DNA of 64,000 bases from Streptomyces sp. G44 (GTDB lineage: Bacteria; Actinomycetota; Actinomycetes; Streptomycetales; Streptomycetaceae). Position 1 is the stretch's first letter; the number at the start of each line of letters is the position of its first letter. The stretch is taken from NCBI RefSeq assembly GCF_016905445.1, contig NZ_JAFEXF010000014.1, forward strand, positions 1 to 64,000. Reading direction: 5' to 3'. Of the stretch, positions 8,736 through 16,715 are shown one piece after another. The notes beneath the pieces were generated by a model, which made no database searches, was not told the origin of the DNA, and saw nothing but the letters and a program-made list of their open reading frames with translations. Made by a program: the position numbers and the translations under genes.

Positions 8736-9802
8736 ATGAGATCTCCCACGCGCTTCAGAACGGCGGTCGCCGCCGCCCTGCTGGGCCTCCTCGCGGCGTT
8801 CGCGGTGCCCGGCGGAGACGCCCCGGCGCAGGCCGCCGACGCCCCCGCCACCACCGTCGGGGACGTCACCGGCTTCGACCACGCGGGCGGCGTCTACCGC
8901 CTGAGCGCGGGCCGGGCCGCGGCCCGCGTCACCTTCGTCTCCACGGAGACCTTCCGCCTCGAACTGGCCCCCGACGGCACGTTCACCGACCCGACCGGCA
9001 AGGACATCGTCCTGCCGCAGGGCCGGGCCCCGCACACCAAGTGGCGCGAGAAGAGCGACCGTTACGAGTTCAGCACCTCCAAGGTGACGCTGCGGGCCTA
9101 CAAGTCACCGCTGCGCTTCGCCCTGTACCGCGCCGACGGCACCCGGCTGTGGGCCGAGACCAAGGGCCTGTCCTGGACGAAGGACACCACCACGCAGAGC
9201 CTCGCGCGCGGCGCCGACGAGCAGTTCTACGGCGGCGGCATGCAGAACGGCCGCGGCAACACCTCCCACCGCTGACCGCGCGCGCCCGCCACCGCTCGGC
9301 GGGCCAGGAGCGGACCGCCGTCCAGCGGTTCGCGCTCGGCGTGATGCCCGAGGCGCCGGGCGACCACGCCACCTGGGTGAGCGACATGGTGTGGCTGGAG
9401 TCCACCAACGGCTACGGGCCCGCCGAGCGCGACCGCAGCAACGGCGAGTCGGGCGCCGCCGACGGCCGGACGCTGACCCTCGCGGGCAAGATCTACGAGA
9501 AGGGGATCGGGGCGCACGCGGACTCCGCCATCGAGGTCTACCCGGGCGGGCGCTGCACGAAGTTCACCGCCGACGTGGGCATCGACGACGAGATCAACGG
9601 CTACGGGGAGGTGGCCTTCTCCGTCGAGGCGGACGGCGAGGTGCTGTGGACCTCTCCGAAGGTGACGGGCGCCTCGGCGACCGTGCCGGTGGACGTCGAC
9701 ATACGCGGCGCCCGGCACGTGGAGCTCAAGGTGAAGGACACCAACGGCTCCAGGAGCGGGGATCACGGGGACTGGGCCGCGGCCAAGTTCACTTGCGCGT
9801 AG
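8736..9802 (+). pseudogene. GH31 glycosidase relic: N-terminal part and NPCBM domain, catalytic barrel lost
   Basis: Two pieces of one former secreted glycoside hydrolase are preserved. The first (8736-9275) encodes a signal peptide ('AVAAALLGLLAAFAVPGG') and the N-terminal beta domain ending in 'EQFYGGGMQNGRG', which in GH31 enzymes comes just before the catalytic barrel. It stops at 9273. From about 9290, in another frame, the sequence resumes with the C-terminus: 'PEAPGDHATWVSDMVWLES' and an NPCBM/NEW2 carbohydrate-binding domain ('GIGAHADSAIEVYPGG', 'DIRGARHVELKVKDTNGS') to 9802. Intact relatives are several hundred residues longer. The catalytic region was lost by an internal deletion that also shifted the frame. 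Confidence 0.85.
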
Positions 9803-9811
9803 CCACCATGG

Positions 9812-9849
9812 CGGAGCGGGCGGAGGGGCAGCCCCCTCCGCCCGCTCCG
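9812..9849. terminator. 17-bp perfect hairpin between convergent genes
   Basis: Positions 9812-9828 pair perfectly with 9833-9849 around a 4-base loop. It sits between the GH31 relic and the convergent PAC2 gene and can serve both directions. Confidence 0.8.
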
Positions 9850-9860
9850 GCCGGAACCTC

Positions 9861-10868
9861 TCAGTCGTCCGGGGAATTCTCGGAACCCGAGGAGCTCTCG
9901 CCCTCGCCCTCGCCCTCCGCGACCGGCCCTTCCGCATCCTGGCCGGGCCGCTGCGCGGGCTTGGGCTTCGGGGGGCGGGTCCGGTCGCTCGGGGTGTCGC
10001 GCGAGTAGGGCCCGCCGCCGTCACCGCCACCGTCGCGGCGCCGCAGATAGCGCTCGAACTCCCGGGCGATGGCCTCGCCCGAGGCCTCCGGGAGCTCGGC
10101 GGTGTCCCGCGCCTCCTCCAGCGACTGGACGTACTCGGCGACCTCGCTGTCCTCGGCGGCCAGCTGGTCCACGCCGAGCTGCCAGGCACGCGCGTCCTCG
10201 GCCAGCTCGCCCAGCGGGATGCGCACGCCGATCAGGTCCTCCAGGCGGTTGAGGAGCGCGAGCGTGGCCTTCGGGTTCGGCGGCTGCGAGACATAGTGCG
10301 GGACCGCCGCCCAGAGGCTGACCGCCGGGACGCCCGCGTGCGTGCACGCCTCCTGGAGGATGCCGACGATGCCCGTCGGACCCTCGTACTTCGTCTCCTC
10401 CAGATCCATGGTGCGCGCCAGGTCCGCGTCGGATGTCACGCCGCTGACCGGGACCGGCCGGGTGTGCGGGGTGTCGCCGAGCAGCGCACCCATGATCACC
10501 ACCAGCTCGACGCCCAGTTCGTGCGCGAAGCCGAGGATCTCGTTGCAGAACGACCGCCAGCGCATGGACGGCTCGATCCCGCGGACCAGGACGAGGTCGC
10601 GCGGCTTGTCGCCGCCGACGCGGACCACCGAGAGCCGGGTCGTCGGCCACGTGATCTTGCGTACCCCGTCGTCGAGCCAGACGGTCGGGCGGTTGACCTG
10701 GAAGTCGTAGTAGTCCTCGGCGTCCAGCGCCGCGAACACCTCGCCCTTCCACTCCTTGTCGAGGTGCGCGACCGCGGCGGAGGCGGCGTCGCCGGCGTCG
10801 TTCCAGCCCTCGAACGCGGCCACCATGACCGGGTCGACCAGCTCGGGAACCCCCTCGAGCTCGATCAC
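9861..10868 (-). CDS. PAC2 family protein (proteasome-assembly-chaperone-like)
   Basis: A 335-residue protein with the PAC2 fold. The N-terminus 'DPVMVAAFEGWNDAGDAASAA', central 'GFAHELGVELVVIMGALLGDTPHTRPVPV' and 'YEGPTGIVGILQEACTHAGVPAVSLWAAVPHYV' are characteristic of the actinobacterial family. The C-terminal 65 residues are charged, Pro/Ser/Glu-rich and probably disordered. The GTG start at 10868 has AAGGAGG five bases upstream. Eukaryotic PAC2 proteins chaperone proteasome assembly; in bacteria the function is unproven. The proteasome genes lie 35 kb away. The 267 bases to the next gene show only weak GC-rich palindromes. Confidence 0.88.
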   Translation of the reverse strand: MIELEGVPELVDPVMVAAFEGWNDAGDAASAAVAHLDKEWKGEVFAALDAEDYYDFQVNRPTVWLDDGVRKITWPTTRLSVVRVGGDKPRDLVLVRGIEPSMRWRSFCNEILGFAHELGVELVVIMGALLGDTPHTRPVPVSGVTSDADLARTMDLEETKYEGPTGIVGILQEACTHAGVPAVSLWAAVPHYVSQPPNPKATLALLNRLEDLIGVRIPLGELAEDARAWQLGVDQLAAEDSEVAEYVQSLEEARDTAELPEASGEAIAREFERYLRRRDGGGDGGGPYSRDTPSDRTRPPKPKPAQRPGQDAEGPVAEGEGEGESSSGSENSPDD

Positions 10869-11135
10869 CCAGGCCTCCTTCCGATGTTCCCTTGCGTACG
10901 CCCCAACCTTACGGCGTCGCGAGGTGCCCTCAGCAGCCCCCTTGCTCGGGGGAACGCGTGATCACTGCCCACCCCGGGCAGCGGGAAACGGCGGCCCGCC
11001 TCCAAGGGGAGAACTCCAGGTCACAGCCGGCCGGCCGGTGGAGGCCGACGACGAAGCGCAGCGCCCCCGGGAGGAGTTGGGGCCCTGGCGCACGTCCGGT
11101 GTGAGAGCTGACCGTGTCCGCCGCCTGGCGCGGCC

Positions 11136-11897
11136 TCAGCCGAAGCGTTCGATCCGGATCCGGTCCACCGGCTGGCCGGCCTCCACCAGCAGCCGCGAGG
11201 CGTGCTCCGCGAAGCCGTTGGAGCCGCAGACGTACGCCTCCCAGCCGCCCTCGGGCCGCGCCTCGTCACTGAGGAGGGGCGCCAGGTGCCCCGCGTGCAA
11301 CCGGCCTTCGGTGCGGGTCAGCACGGCGCGGGTCTCGTCCGCGTACTCGTCGGCGTAGATCAGCTCCTCGGGCGTGCGCGCCGAGACGATCAGCCGCAGT
11401 GGCACGGTGAGACCCGCGAGGCGGTGGTGGCGGACCATCGACATCAGCGGCACCACGCCCGAACCGGCCCCGAGCAGCAGCGCCGGGCGGTCGCCCGGCC
11501 ACGCGAAGAAGCCGGACAGCGGCCCGCGCACCTCGACCGTGTCCCCGACCCGGGCCACGGTGTGCAGATGCCCGGACACCTCGCCCCCCGGCACGTGGTC
11601 GAGGGTCAGCTCGATCTCACCGCTGCCGTCGGGCGCGGAGGCGATGGAGTAGTGCCGCTGGGCGACATAGCCGTCCGCCGCCGTGAGCCGCAGCATCAGG
11701 TGCTGGCCCGGCAGGTGCCCCTGCCAGTCGGGGACCTTCAGCCGGAACGTCGACACCGCCGCCGTCTCCCGGCGGATCTCCGTGATCAGCGCCCGCTGCC
11801 ACAGGGCGGCGGCGCGGTTGCTCACGGCGATCCGGCCGGGCACGGCGAAACGTGTCGGCGGCACGAAGACGCCCTTCTGATACGGGGTCTCAGTCAC
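11136..11897 (-). CDS. Ferredoxin-reductase-type FAD/NAD(P)H oxidoreductase
   Basis: A 253-residue FNR-superfamily flavoprotein. 'RHYSIAS' is the FAD-binding R-x-Y-S motif, 'GAGSGVVPLMSMVRHH' the nucleotide-binding G-x-G-x2-P segment, and 'YVCGSNGF' and the final 'IERFG' the C-terminal signature. No plant-type 2Fe-2S cysteine cluster is present, so it is the short FAD/NAD(P)H module. It overlaps the upstream molybdoenzyme gene by 8 bases, the standard pairing for sulfite-oxidase-like enzymes in Streptomyces, so I infer it supplies electrons to that enzyme. It is the last gene of the eight-gene operon that starts at 19686. Confidence 0.88.
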   Translation of the reverse strand: MTETPYQKGVFVPPTRFAVPGRIAVSNRAAALWQRALITEIRRETAAVSTFRLKVPDWQGHLPGQHLMLRLTAADGYVAQRHYSIASAPDGSGEIELTLDHVPGGEVSGHLHTVARVGDTVEVRGPLSGFFAWPGDRPALLLGAGSGVVPLMSMVRHHRLAGLTVPLRLIVSARTPEELIYADEYADETRAVLTRTEGRLHAGHLAPLLSDEARPEGGWEAYVCGSNGFAEHASRLLVEAGQPVDRIRIERFG

Positions 11898-12534
11898 CTG
11901 CGTAGCGCTCCTCGGCCCACGGGTCGCCCCGGTGGTGGTAGCCGTTCTGCTCCCAGAAGCCGGGCTCGTCGCGGTCCAGCAGGCGCAGGCCCGCGATCCA
12001 CTTGGCGCTCTTCCAGAAGTAGAGGTGGGGGACGATCAGCCGGGCCGGGCCGCCGTGCTCGGCGGGCAGCGGCTCGTCCCCGTACTCCCAGACGATCCAC
12101 GCCTTGCCGCCCGTCACGTCCGCGAGCGGCAGGCTGGTGGTGTAGCCGGTGTGGGAGTACGCGACGACGTGCGTGGCGCCGGGCAGCGGGCGGGCGGCGG
12201 CCAGGAAACTGTCCAGGCTCACCCCGCCGAAGCGCACCCCGAACTTGGACCAGCTGGTCACGCAGTGGATGTCGCCGCGGTACTCGGAGCCGGGCAGCGC
12301 GTGCGCCTCGTCCCAGGACCAGGTGCGAGCCGCCGCCACCAGGCCGTCCACGCGGAACGTCCAGTCGGCGGCGGCCAGGCGCGGCGTCACCTCGGCGGAC
12401 AGGACGGGCCAGCCGTCGCGCGCGTCGTACTGGCCCGGCGGCAGGCGCGGGTCGCGGTCGGCGGCGCGGGCACGGCCGGTGAAGCCGCGGGTGGGCTCGT
12501 GGGAGGCGGTGGGGGCGGGTGCGTCGGGCGTCAT
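11890..12534 (-). CDS. Sulfite-oxidase-like molybdopterin oxidoreductase
   Basis: A 214-residue protein with only the molybdopterin-binding (SUOX/YedY/MsrP-fold) domain. Cys91 in 'DIHCVTSWSKFGV' is the expected molybdenum ligand. 'FRVDGLV' at the start of the fold and 'GGPARLIVPHLYFWKSAKWI' near the end are typical. There is no heme or dimerisation domain and no Tat signal, so it is probably cytosolic. The start overlaps the amidohydrolase stop (ATGA). The substrate is unknown; family members oxidise sulfite or reduce sulfoxides. Its place in a nucleoside and methylthio-salvage operon makes a sulfur substrate plausible, by inference only. Confidence 0.87.
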   Translation of the reverse strand: MTPDAPAPTASHEPTRGFTGRARAADRDPRLPPGQYDARDGWPVLSAEVTPRLAAADWTFRVDGLVAAARTWSWDEAHALPGSEYRGDIHCVTSWSKFGVRFGGVSLDSFLAAARPLPGATHVVAYSHTGYTTSLPLADVTGGKAWIVWEYGDEPLPAEHGGPARLIVPHLYFWKSAKWIAGLRLLDRDEPGFWEQNGYHHRGDPWAEERYAGD

Positions 12535-13886
12535 GCGGTGCTCGTCACTTCGGGGTCGGTCGCCGCGTCCCGCAGGGCACGCAGGACAGCCGGTTCATCC
12601 AGCGTACGCAGGGTGCGCCCGCGCAGCAGAATCCGCCCGTCGACGACGGTGTCCCGCACGTCACTGGCCGTGGCGGCGTACGCCAGCGTCGACCAGGGGT
12701 CGTGCCGGGGCGCCAGGTGCGGCCGGTCCAGGTCGAGCACGACGAGGTCGGCGCGCTTGCCCGCCTCCAGGGAGCCCAGTTGGCCGGCGAGGCCGAGCGC
12801 ACGCGCCGACTCGATCGTCGCCATGCGGACGGCCTGCTCGGCGCCGACCGCCGTCGGGTCACCGCCCGCCTTGTGCACCAGCGCGGCCATCTTCACGGCG
12901 CCCAGCACGTCGAGTGTGTTGGAGCTCACGGCGCCGTCCGTGCCGAGGCCGACCGTGACGCCCGCGTCGAGCAGTTCGGGTACGCGCGCGATGCCGCAGC
13001 CCAGCTTGAGGTTGGACACCGGGCAGTGCGCGACGGCCGTGCCGGTGCGGGCCAGCGTCGCGATCTCCGCGTCCGTGAGGTCGACGGCGTGCGCGAGCAG
13101 CGTGTCGGGGCCGAGGACGCCGAGCGCGTCGAGCAGCTCCACCGGGCGCATGCCGTGCCGCTCGGCGACCATCGCCACCTCGCCCGCGTTCTCGGCGGCG
13201 TGCAGGTGCAGCAGGGCGCCGTGCTCCCGGGCGAGCGCGGTGATCTCCGTGAGCTGCGCGGGGTCCAGGGTGTACGCGGAGTGCGCGAAGACCACGGGAC
13301 GGGTGCCGGGCGCGGGCGTACGGGACTTCAGGTCGGCCGCCGCCCAGCCGGCCCGCTCCGCGTAGGGGCGGCCGTCCGGCGGGCCCGGCACGTCCATGAA
13401 CGTCGGCCCGGTCAGCAGCCGCCACCCGGCCTCGCGCGCCGCCGCCTCGGCCGCCTCGTGGAACCAGTACATGTCGAGCGCGGTGGTCACCCCGCCGCGC
13501 ACGGACTCGGCGATCGCGGCGCGCAGCGCGGCCGTCACCGTGGCGGGGGAGAGGATCTCGGCCTCGCGCGGGATGACGCGGGCCAGGAAGCCCTGGAGCG
13601 TGACGTCGTCGGCGATGCCGCGCATGAGGTTCATCGCGAGGTGCGTGTGGGTGTTGATGAGCCCCGGCAGTACGAGGCAGCCCCGCGCGTCGATCTCCTC
13701 GGCGGGCTCGTACGCGGCGCGCAGCCGCCCGGCGGGGCCCACCTCGACGATGCGGCCGTCGCGGACGGCCACCGCGCCGTCCGTGACGACCGTGCCCGGG
13801 GCGTCGACGGTCAGCACGTCCCCGCCGTGCACCAGCAGGTCGAGGGAGCCGCCGCGGGCCTGGGGCGGCAGGTCGGTGAGCTGCAT
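12531..13886 (-). CDS. Amidohydrolase, probable methylthioadenosine/adenosyl-type deaminase
   Basis: A 451-residue metal-dependent deaminase of the ATZ/TRZ-like amidohydrolase branch (MtaD, S-adenosylhomocysteine deaminase and 8-oxoguanine deaminase relatives). Metal and catalytic residues are seen: His80 and His82 in 'GLINTHTHLAMN', then 'LHLHAAEN', 'LLAHAVDL' and the Asp of 'LGTDGAVSSN'. The ATG at 13886 has a CAGGAGA ribosome site. It lies between the phosphorylase and the molybdoenzyme in one operon. Deamination of methylthioadenosine to methylthioinosine would feed the neighbouring phosphorylase. The alternative is a guanine or 8-oxoguanine deaminase; the sequence alone does not decide. 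Confidence 0.82.
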   Translation of the reverse strand: MQLTDLPPQARGGSLDLLVHGGDVLTVDAPGTVVTDGAVAVRDGRIVEVGPAGRLRAAYEPAEEIDARGCLVLPGLINTHTHLAMNLMRGIADDVTLQGFLARVIPREAEILSPATVTAALRAAIAESVRGGVTTALDMYWFHEAAEAAAREAGWRLLTGPTFMDVPGPPDGRPYAERAGWAAADLKSRTPAPGTRPVVFAHSAYTLDPAQLTEITALAREHGALLHLHAAENAGEVAMVAERHGMRPVELLDALGVLGPDTLLAHAVDLTDAEIATLARTGTAVAHCPVSNLKLGCGIARVPELLDAGVTVGLGTDGAVSSNTLDVLGAVKMAALVHKAGGDPTAVGAEQAVRMATIESARALGLAGQLGSLEAGKRADLVVLDLDRPHLAPRHDPWSTLAYAATASDVRDTVVDGRILLRGRTLRTLDEPAVLRALRDAATDPEVTSTA

Positions 13887-13920
13887 GGGTCTCTGTTCTC
13901 CTGGTCGCTGCGGTCAAACG

Positions 13921-14691
13921 TCAGTGCTCGGCCGCGGCCAGCAGGCGCAGCGCGTCCAAGGCTATCCGGGCGCCCCGGTCGACCCCCTGGGCCACCACGT
14001 CGCGGTGCGGGTCGTAGCCGCTCGTCGAGAACGGCGCGTCCTCGTCGACGAGTTCATCGGCGTTCGCGCCGTCCACCACCAGGGCGCCGCCCGCCGTCAG
14101 GCCGTGCGTGGAGGCGAAGACGTACAGCGCGGACAGCTCCATCTCGATGGCGGCGATCCCCGCGGCCGCGTACGCCTCGCCGGGCAGCGGCAGGAAGCCC
14201 GGCTGGAACGCCGCCCGCGTCCACACCACGCCCCGGTGGTAAGGGGCGCCGGCCGCCCGCGCCGCGCGCTCCAGGGCGATGACCGCCTCCGGGGCGGAGA
14301 ACGCCGGGTACTCGGCGGGGATCAGCTGCTGGGTCACGCCGTCGTCGCGTACCGCCGCGTCCGCGATGACCAGGTCCCCGTCGCGGATGCCGGGGCGGAT
14401 CGCGCCCGCCGTGCCGAGCCGCAGAATCGTGCGGACACCGGCCTCGGCGAGCTCCTGGAAGAGCAGGATCGCGCCGGGCGCGCCGACGCCGTGCGAGGAG
14501 ACGACGACCTCCGTGCCCTGCCAGGTGCCGGTGAAGGTGCGGTACTCGCGGTGGTACGACACCTCCTTCGCGTCGGACAGCAGGTCGGCGACGGCGGCGG
14601 CGCGGCCGGGGTCGCCGACCACGACCGCCTGGGCGGGCAGGCCGGCGCGGGGGACGCGGGTGACGGGCAGGGCGTCGGTGGGCGACGTCAT
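13921..14691 (-). CDS. Nucleoside phosphorylase (uridine/purine NP-I family)
   Basis: A 256-residue phosphorylase of the hexameric NP-I family. The family signature is visible as 'SSHGVGAPGAILLFQELAE', the phosphate-binding region as 'LRLGTAGAIRPGIRDGDLV', and the ribose-binding motif as 'IEMELSALYVFA'. It cleaves a ribonucleoside with phosphate to base and (deoxy)ribose-1-phosphate. The start overlaps the upstream permease stop (ATGA). With the deaminase next door and mtnA nearby, methylthioinosine is a reasonable candidate substrate, giving methylthioribose-1-phosphate; uridine or inosine are the alternatives. Confidence 0.87.
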   Translation of the reverse strand: MTSPTDALPVTRVPRAGLPAQAVVVGDPGRAAAVADLLSDAKEVSYHREYRTFTGTWQGTEVVVSSHGVGAPGAILLFQELAEAGVRTILRLGTAGAIRPGIRDGDLVIADAAVRDDGVTQQLIPAEYPAFSAPEAVIALERAARAAGAPYHRGVVWTRAAFQPGFLPLPGEAYAAAGIAAIEMELSALYVFASTHGLTAGGALVVDGANADELVDEDAPFSTSGYDPHRDVVAQGVDRGARIALDALRLLAAAEH

Positions 14692-15638
14692 GGAGAGGCT
14701 CCTACCAGGGGTTCGGGGTCCCGGGGCGCGGAGCCCGCGGGTTTGGGGCGCGTGCGCCGCTTGCGGCGCGCCGTGGACAGGAAGAGGGCGACGAGGGTCA
14801 CCACATAGGGGGCCGCGTCGGTCGCCTGCTGCGGCAGGCCGTTGCCCTGGAGCCGGAAGCCGACCGCCTCCGCGACACCGAAGAGCAGCGCGGCGAGCAG
14901 GACCCCGAGCGGCAGCGCCCGGCCCAGCATGACCGCGACCACGGCGATCCAGCCGCGCCCCGCCGTCATGTTCTCCGAGAACAGCGTGACGTTGCCGAGG
15001 GCGAGTTGGGCGCCCGCGAGTCCGCACAGCAGACCGCCGGCGAGCACGGCCGCGTACTGGTACTTCGCCGGGCTCACGCCGAGTGTCGCCGCCGCGTCCG
15101 GCGCCTCGCCGACCCCGCGAAGCCGCAGCCCCCACGGGTGGCGGGCGAGGAACACGGCCGCGACGGCCACGGCCGCCCAGGAGACGTACACGAGCGGGGA
15201 GTGGCCGGAAAGCACCGGCCCGACGAAGGGAACGGCGTCGAGGCCCGGCAGGTCGAGGCCGCCCAGCCCCGCCAGCTCCGGGTCCGAGAAGGTGCCCTGC
15301 ACGCCGAAGACCGTACGCAGCAGGAACCCGGTCAGGCCGACCGCGAGGAGGTTGAGCGCGACCCCGAGGACGACGGCGTCACCGCGCAGTGTGATGGTTC
15401 CCACGGCGAGGATCATCGCGTACGCCGCCGAGGCGAGGGCACCGAACAGGACACCGAGCCACGCGCTGCCGGTGGACCAGCTGCCCGCGACCGCGCTGAA
15501 GCAGCCGATCAGCATCATGCCTTCGAGGCCGATGTTGAACACGCCCGCCCGCTCGCAGACCGCGCCGCCGAGCGCGGCGAGCAGGATCGGCGTGAGGGCG
15601 AGCAGCGCCGAGTGCAGGAGTGCGGAGTCGACGGACAT
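14688..15638 (-). CDS. ABC transporter permease, nucleoside (BMP) type, second subunit
   Basis: A 316-residue integral membrane protein of the BPD_transp_2 family with about eight to ten hydrophobic segments. 'GGAVCERAGVFNIGLEGMMLIG' near the N-terminus is the hallmark of the YufQ/NupQ-type nucleoside-importer permease. The ATG at 15638 shares its A with the stop of the other permease (TGATG), so the two are translationally coupled. It forms the membrane channel together with the upstream permease. Confidence 0.92.
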   Translation of the reverse strand: MSVDSALLHSALLALTPILLAALGGAVCERAGVFNIGLEGMMLIGCFSAVAGSWSTGSAWLGVLFGALASAAYAMILAVGTITLRGDAVVLGVALNLLAVGLTGFLLRTVFGVQGTFSDPELAGLGGLDLPGLDAVPFVGPVLSGHSPLVYVSWAAVAVAAVFLARHPWGLRLRGVGEAPDAAATLGVSPAKYQYAAVLAGGLLCGLAGAQLALGNVTLFSENMTAGRGWIAVVAVMLGRALPLGVLLAALLFGVAEAVGFRLQGNGLPQQATDAAPYVVTLVALFLSTARRKRRTRPKPAGSAPRDPEPLVGASP

Positions 15639-16714
15639 CACAGGCCCCCCTTGCTGCGTGCCGTCTTGGCGGCCCGCCGCCAGGTGAGCCGGAGCCGCGC
15701 GGCCAGGAAGACGATGACGACGGCCTGGAGCACCTGCGTCAGCTCGCGCGGCACCTCCGTGGCGCGCTCCATGGCGAGCCCGCCGACGTCCAGCGCGGCG
15801 AAGAACAGGGCGGCGACGGCCGTCCCGAGCGGCGCGGCCGAGGCGAGCAGCGCGGCGGTGAGCCCCGTCCACGTGTGCCCGGCGGCGGTCAGCGAGCCGT
15901 CGATGAAGCGGTACGGGAAGCTGAGCACCCCGATCGCGCCGACCAGCCCGGCGACCGCCCCCGACAGGCCCATCAGGCGCAGCGTGAGGCGGGGCCGGTC
16001 GACGCCCGCGTACGCGGCGAAGCGCGGGTTGAGGCCCGTCATGCGGATCTCGTAGCCCGTGGCGGTGCGGGCGTCCGCGAAGGCGAACACCGCGGCGGCG
16101 AGCGCGACGAGCACGAGCCCCGCGGTGACCGTCGACGCACCGAAGGCGGGCAGTGCGACGCCGTCCGGCAGCGGCCTGGTCTGCGGGAGGCTGGAACCGT
16201 CCTCCTTGAGCGGGAAACGCGCGAGGTAGGAGGCGAACGACATCGCGGGATAGCCGAGCAGCAGGCTGCTCACCAGCAGCGGTACGCCGAAGCGGTTCTG
16301 GCAGACGGCGGCGAGCGCGGCGTAGGCGCCGCCGGCCACCATCCCGGCGAGCAGCGCGGCGGCCACGGCGAGCGGCGCGGGCAGCGGGACGTACAGCCCG
16401 GTGGCCGCGGCGGCGATCCCGCCGAGCACCAGCTGGCCGTCACCGCCGAGGTTCAGCAGCCCCGCCCGCATCGGGAGGGCGAGCGCCACGGCCAGCCCGA
16501 GGATGCTGGTGCCGGTGGTCAGGGTGGACCCGATGCCGTCGGGCCCGAGGGCCCCACTGAGGACGGAACCGTACGCCGCCACGGGGTCGGCGCCGGCCCC
16601 GACGAGGAACAGCGCGCCGACGAGCACGGCGGCGACGACGGAGTGCAGGGCGGAGGAACGCAACAGCCGCGACACGGCCGTCAAGCGCCCCTCGGACAGA
16701 CTCTGGACGGCCAT
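15638..16714 (-). CDS. ABC transporter permease, nucleoside (BMP) type, first subunit
   Basis: A 358-residue permease of the YufP/NupP kind. It has about ten transmembrane segments and the conserved 'LGLAVALALPMRAGLLNLGGDGQ' loop, followed by 'SSLLLGYPAMSFASYL' and 'GYEIRMTGLNPRFAAYAGV'. The ATG at 16714 lies one base beyond the ATPase stop, and further in-frame upstream starts fall within the ATPase tail and are unlikely. It partners with the second permease, whose start it overlaps. Confidence 0.92.
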   Translation of the reverse strand: MAVQSLSEGRLTAVSRLLRSSALHSVVAAVLVGALFLVGAGADPVAAYGSVLSGALGPDGIGSTLTTGTSILGLAVALALPMRAGLLNLGGDGQLVLGGIAAAATGLYVPLPAPLAVAAALLAGMVAGGAYAALAAVCQNRFGVPLLVSSLLLGYPAMSFASYLARFPLKEDGSSLPQTRPLPDGVALPAFGASTVTAGLVLVALAAAVFAFADARTATGYEIRMTGLNPRFAAYAGVDRPRLTLRLMGLSGAVAGLVGAIGVLSFPYRFIDGSLTAAGHTWTGLTAALLASAAPLGTAVAALFFAALDVGGLAMERATEVPRELTQVLQAVVIVFLAARLRLTWRRAAKTARSKGGL

Positions 16715-16715
16715 G

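Noticed and set aside
10869..11135. Short plus-strand frames between the PAC2 and reductase genes
   Set aside because: No ribosome site, no codon bias and no recognisable protein; only weak GC palindromes are present.
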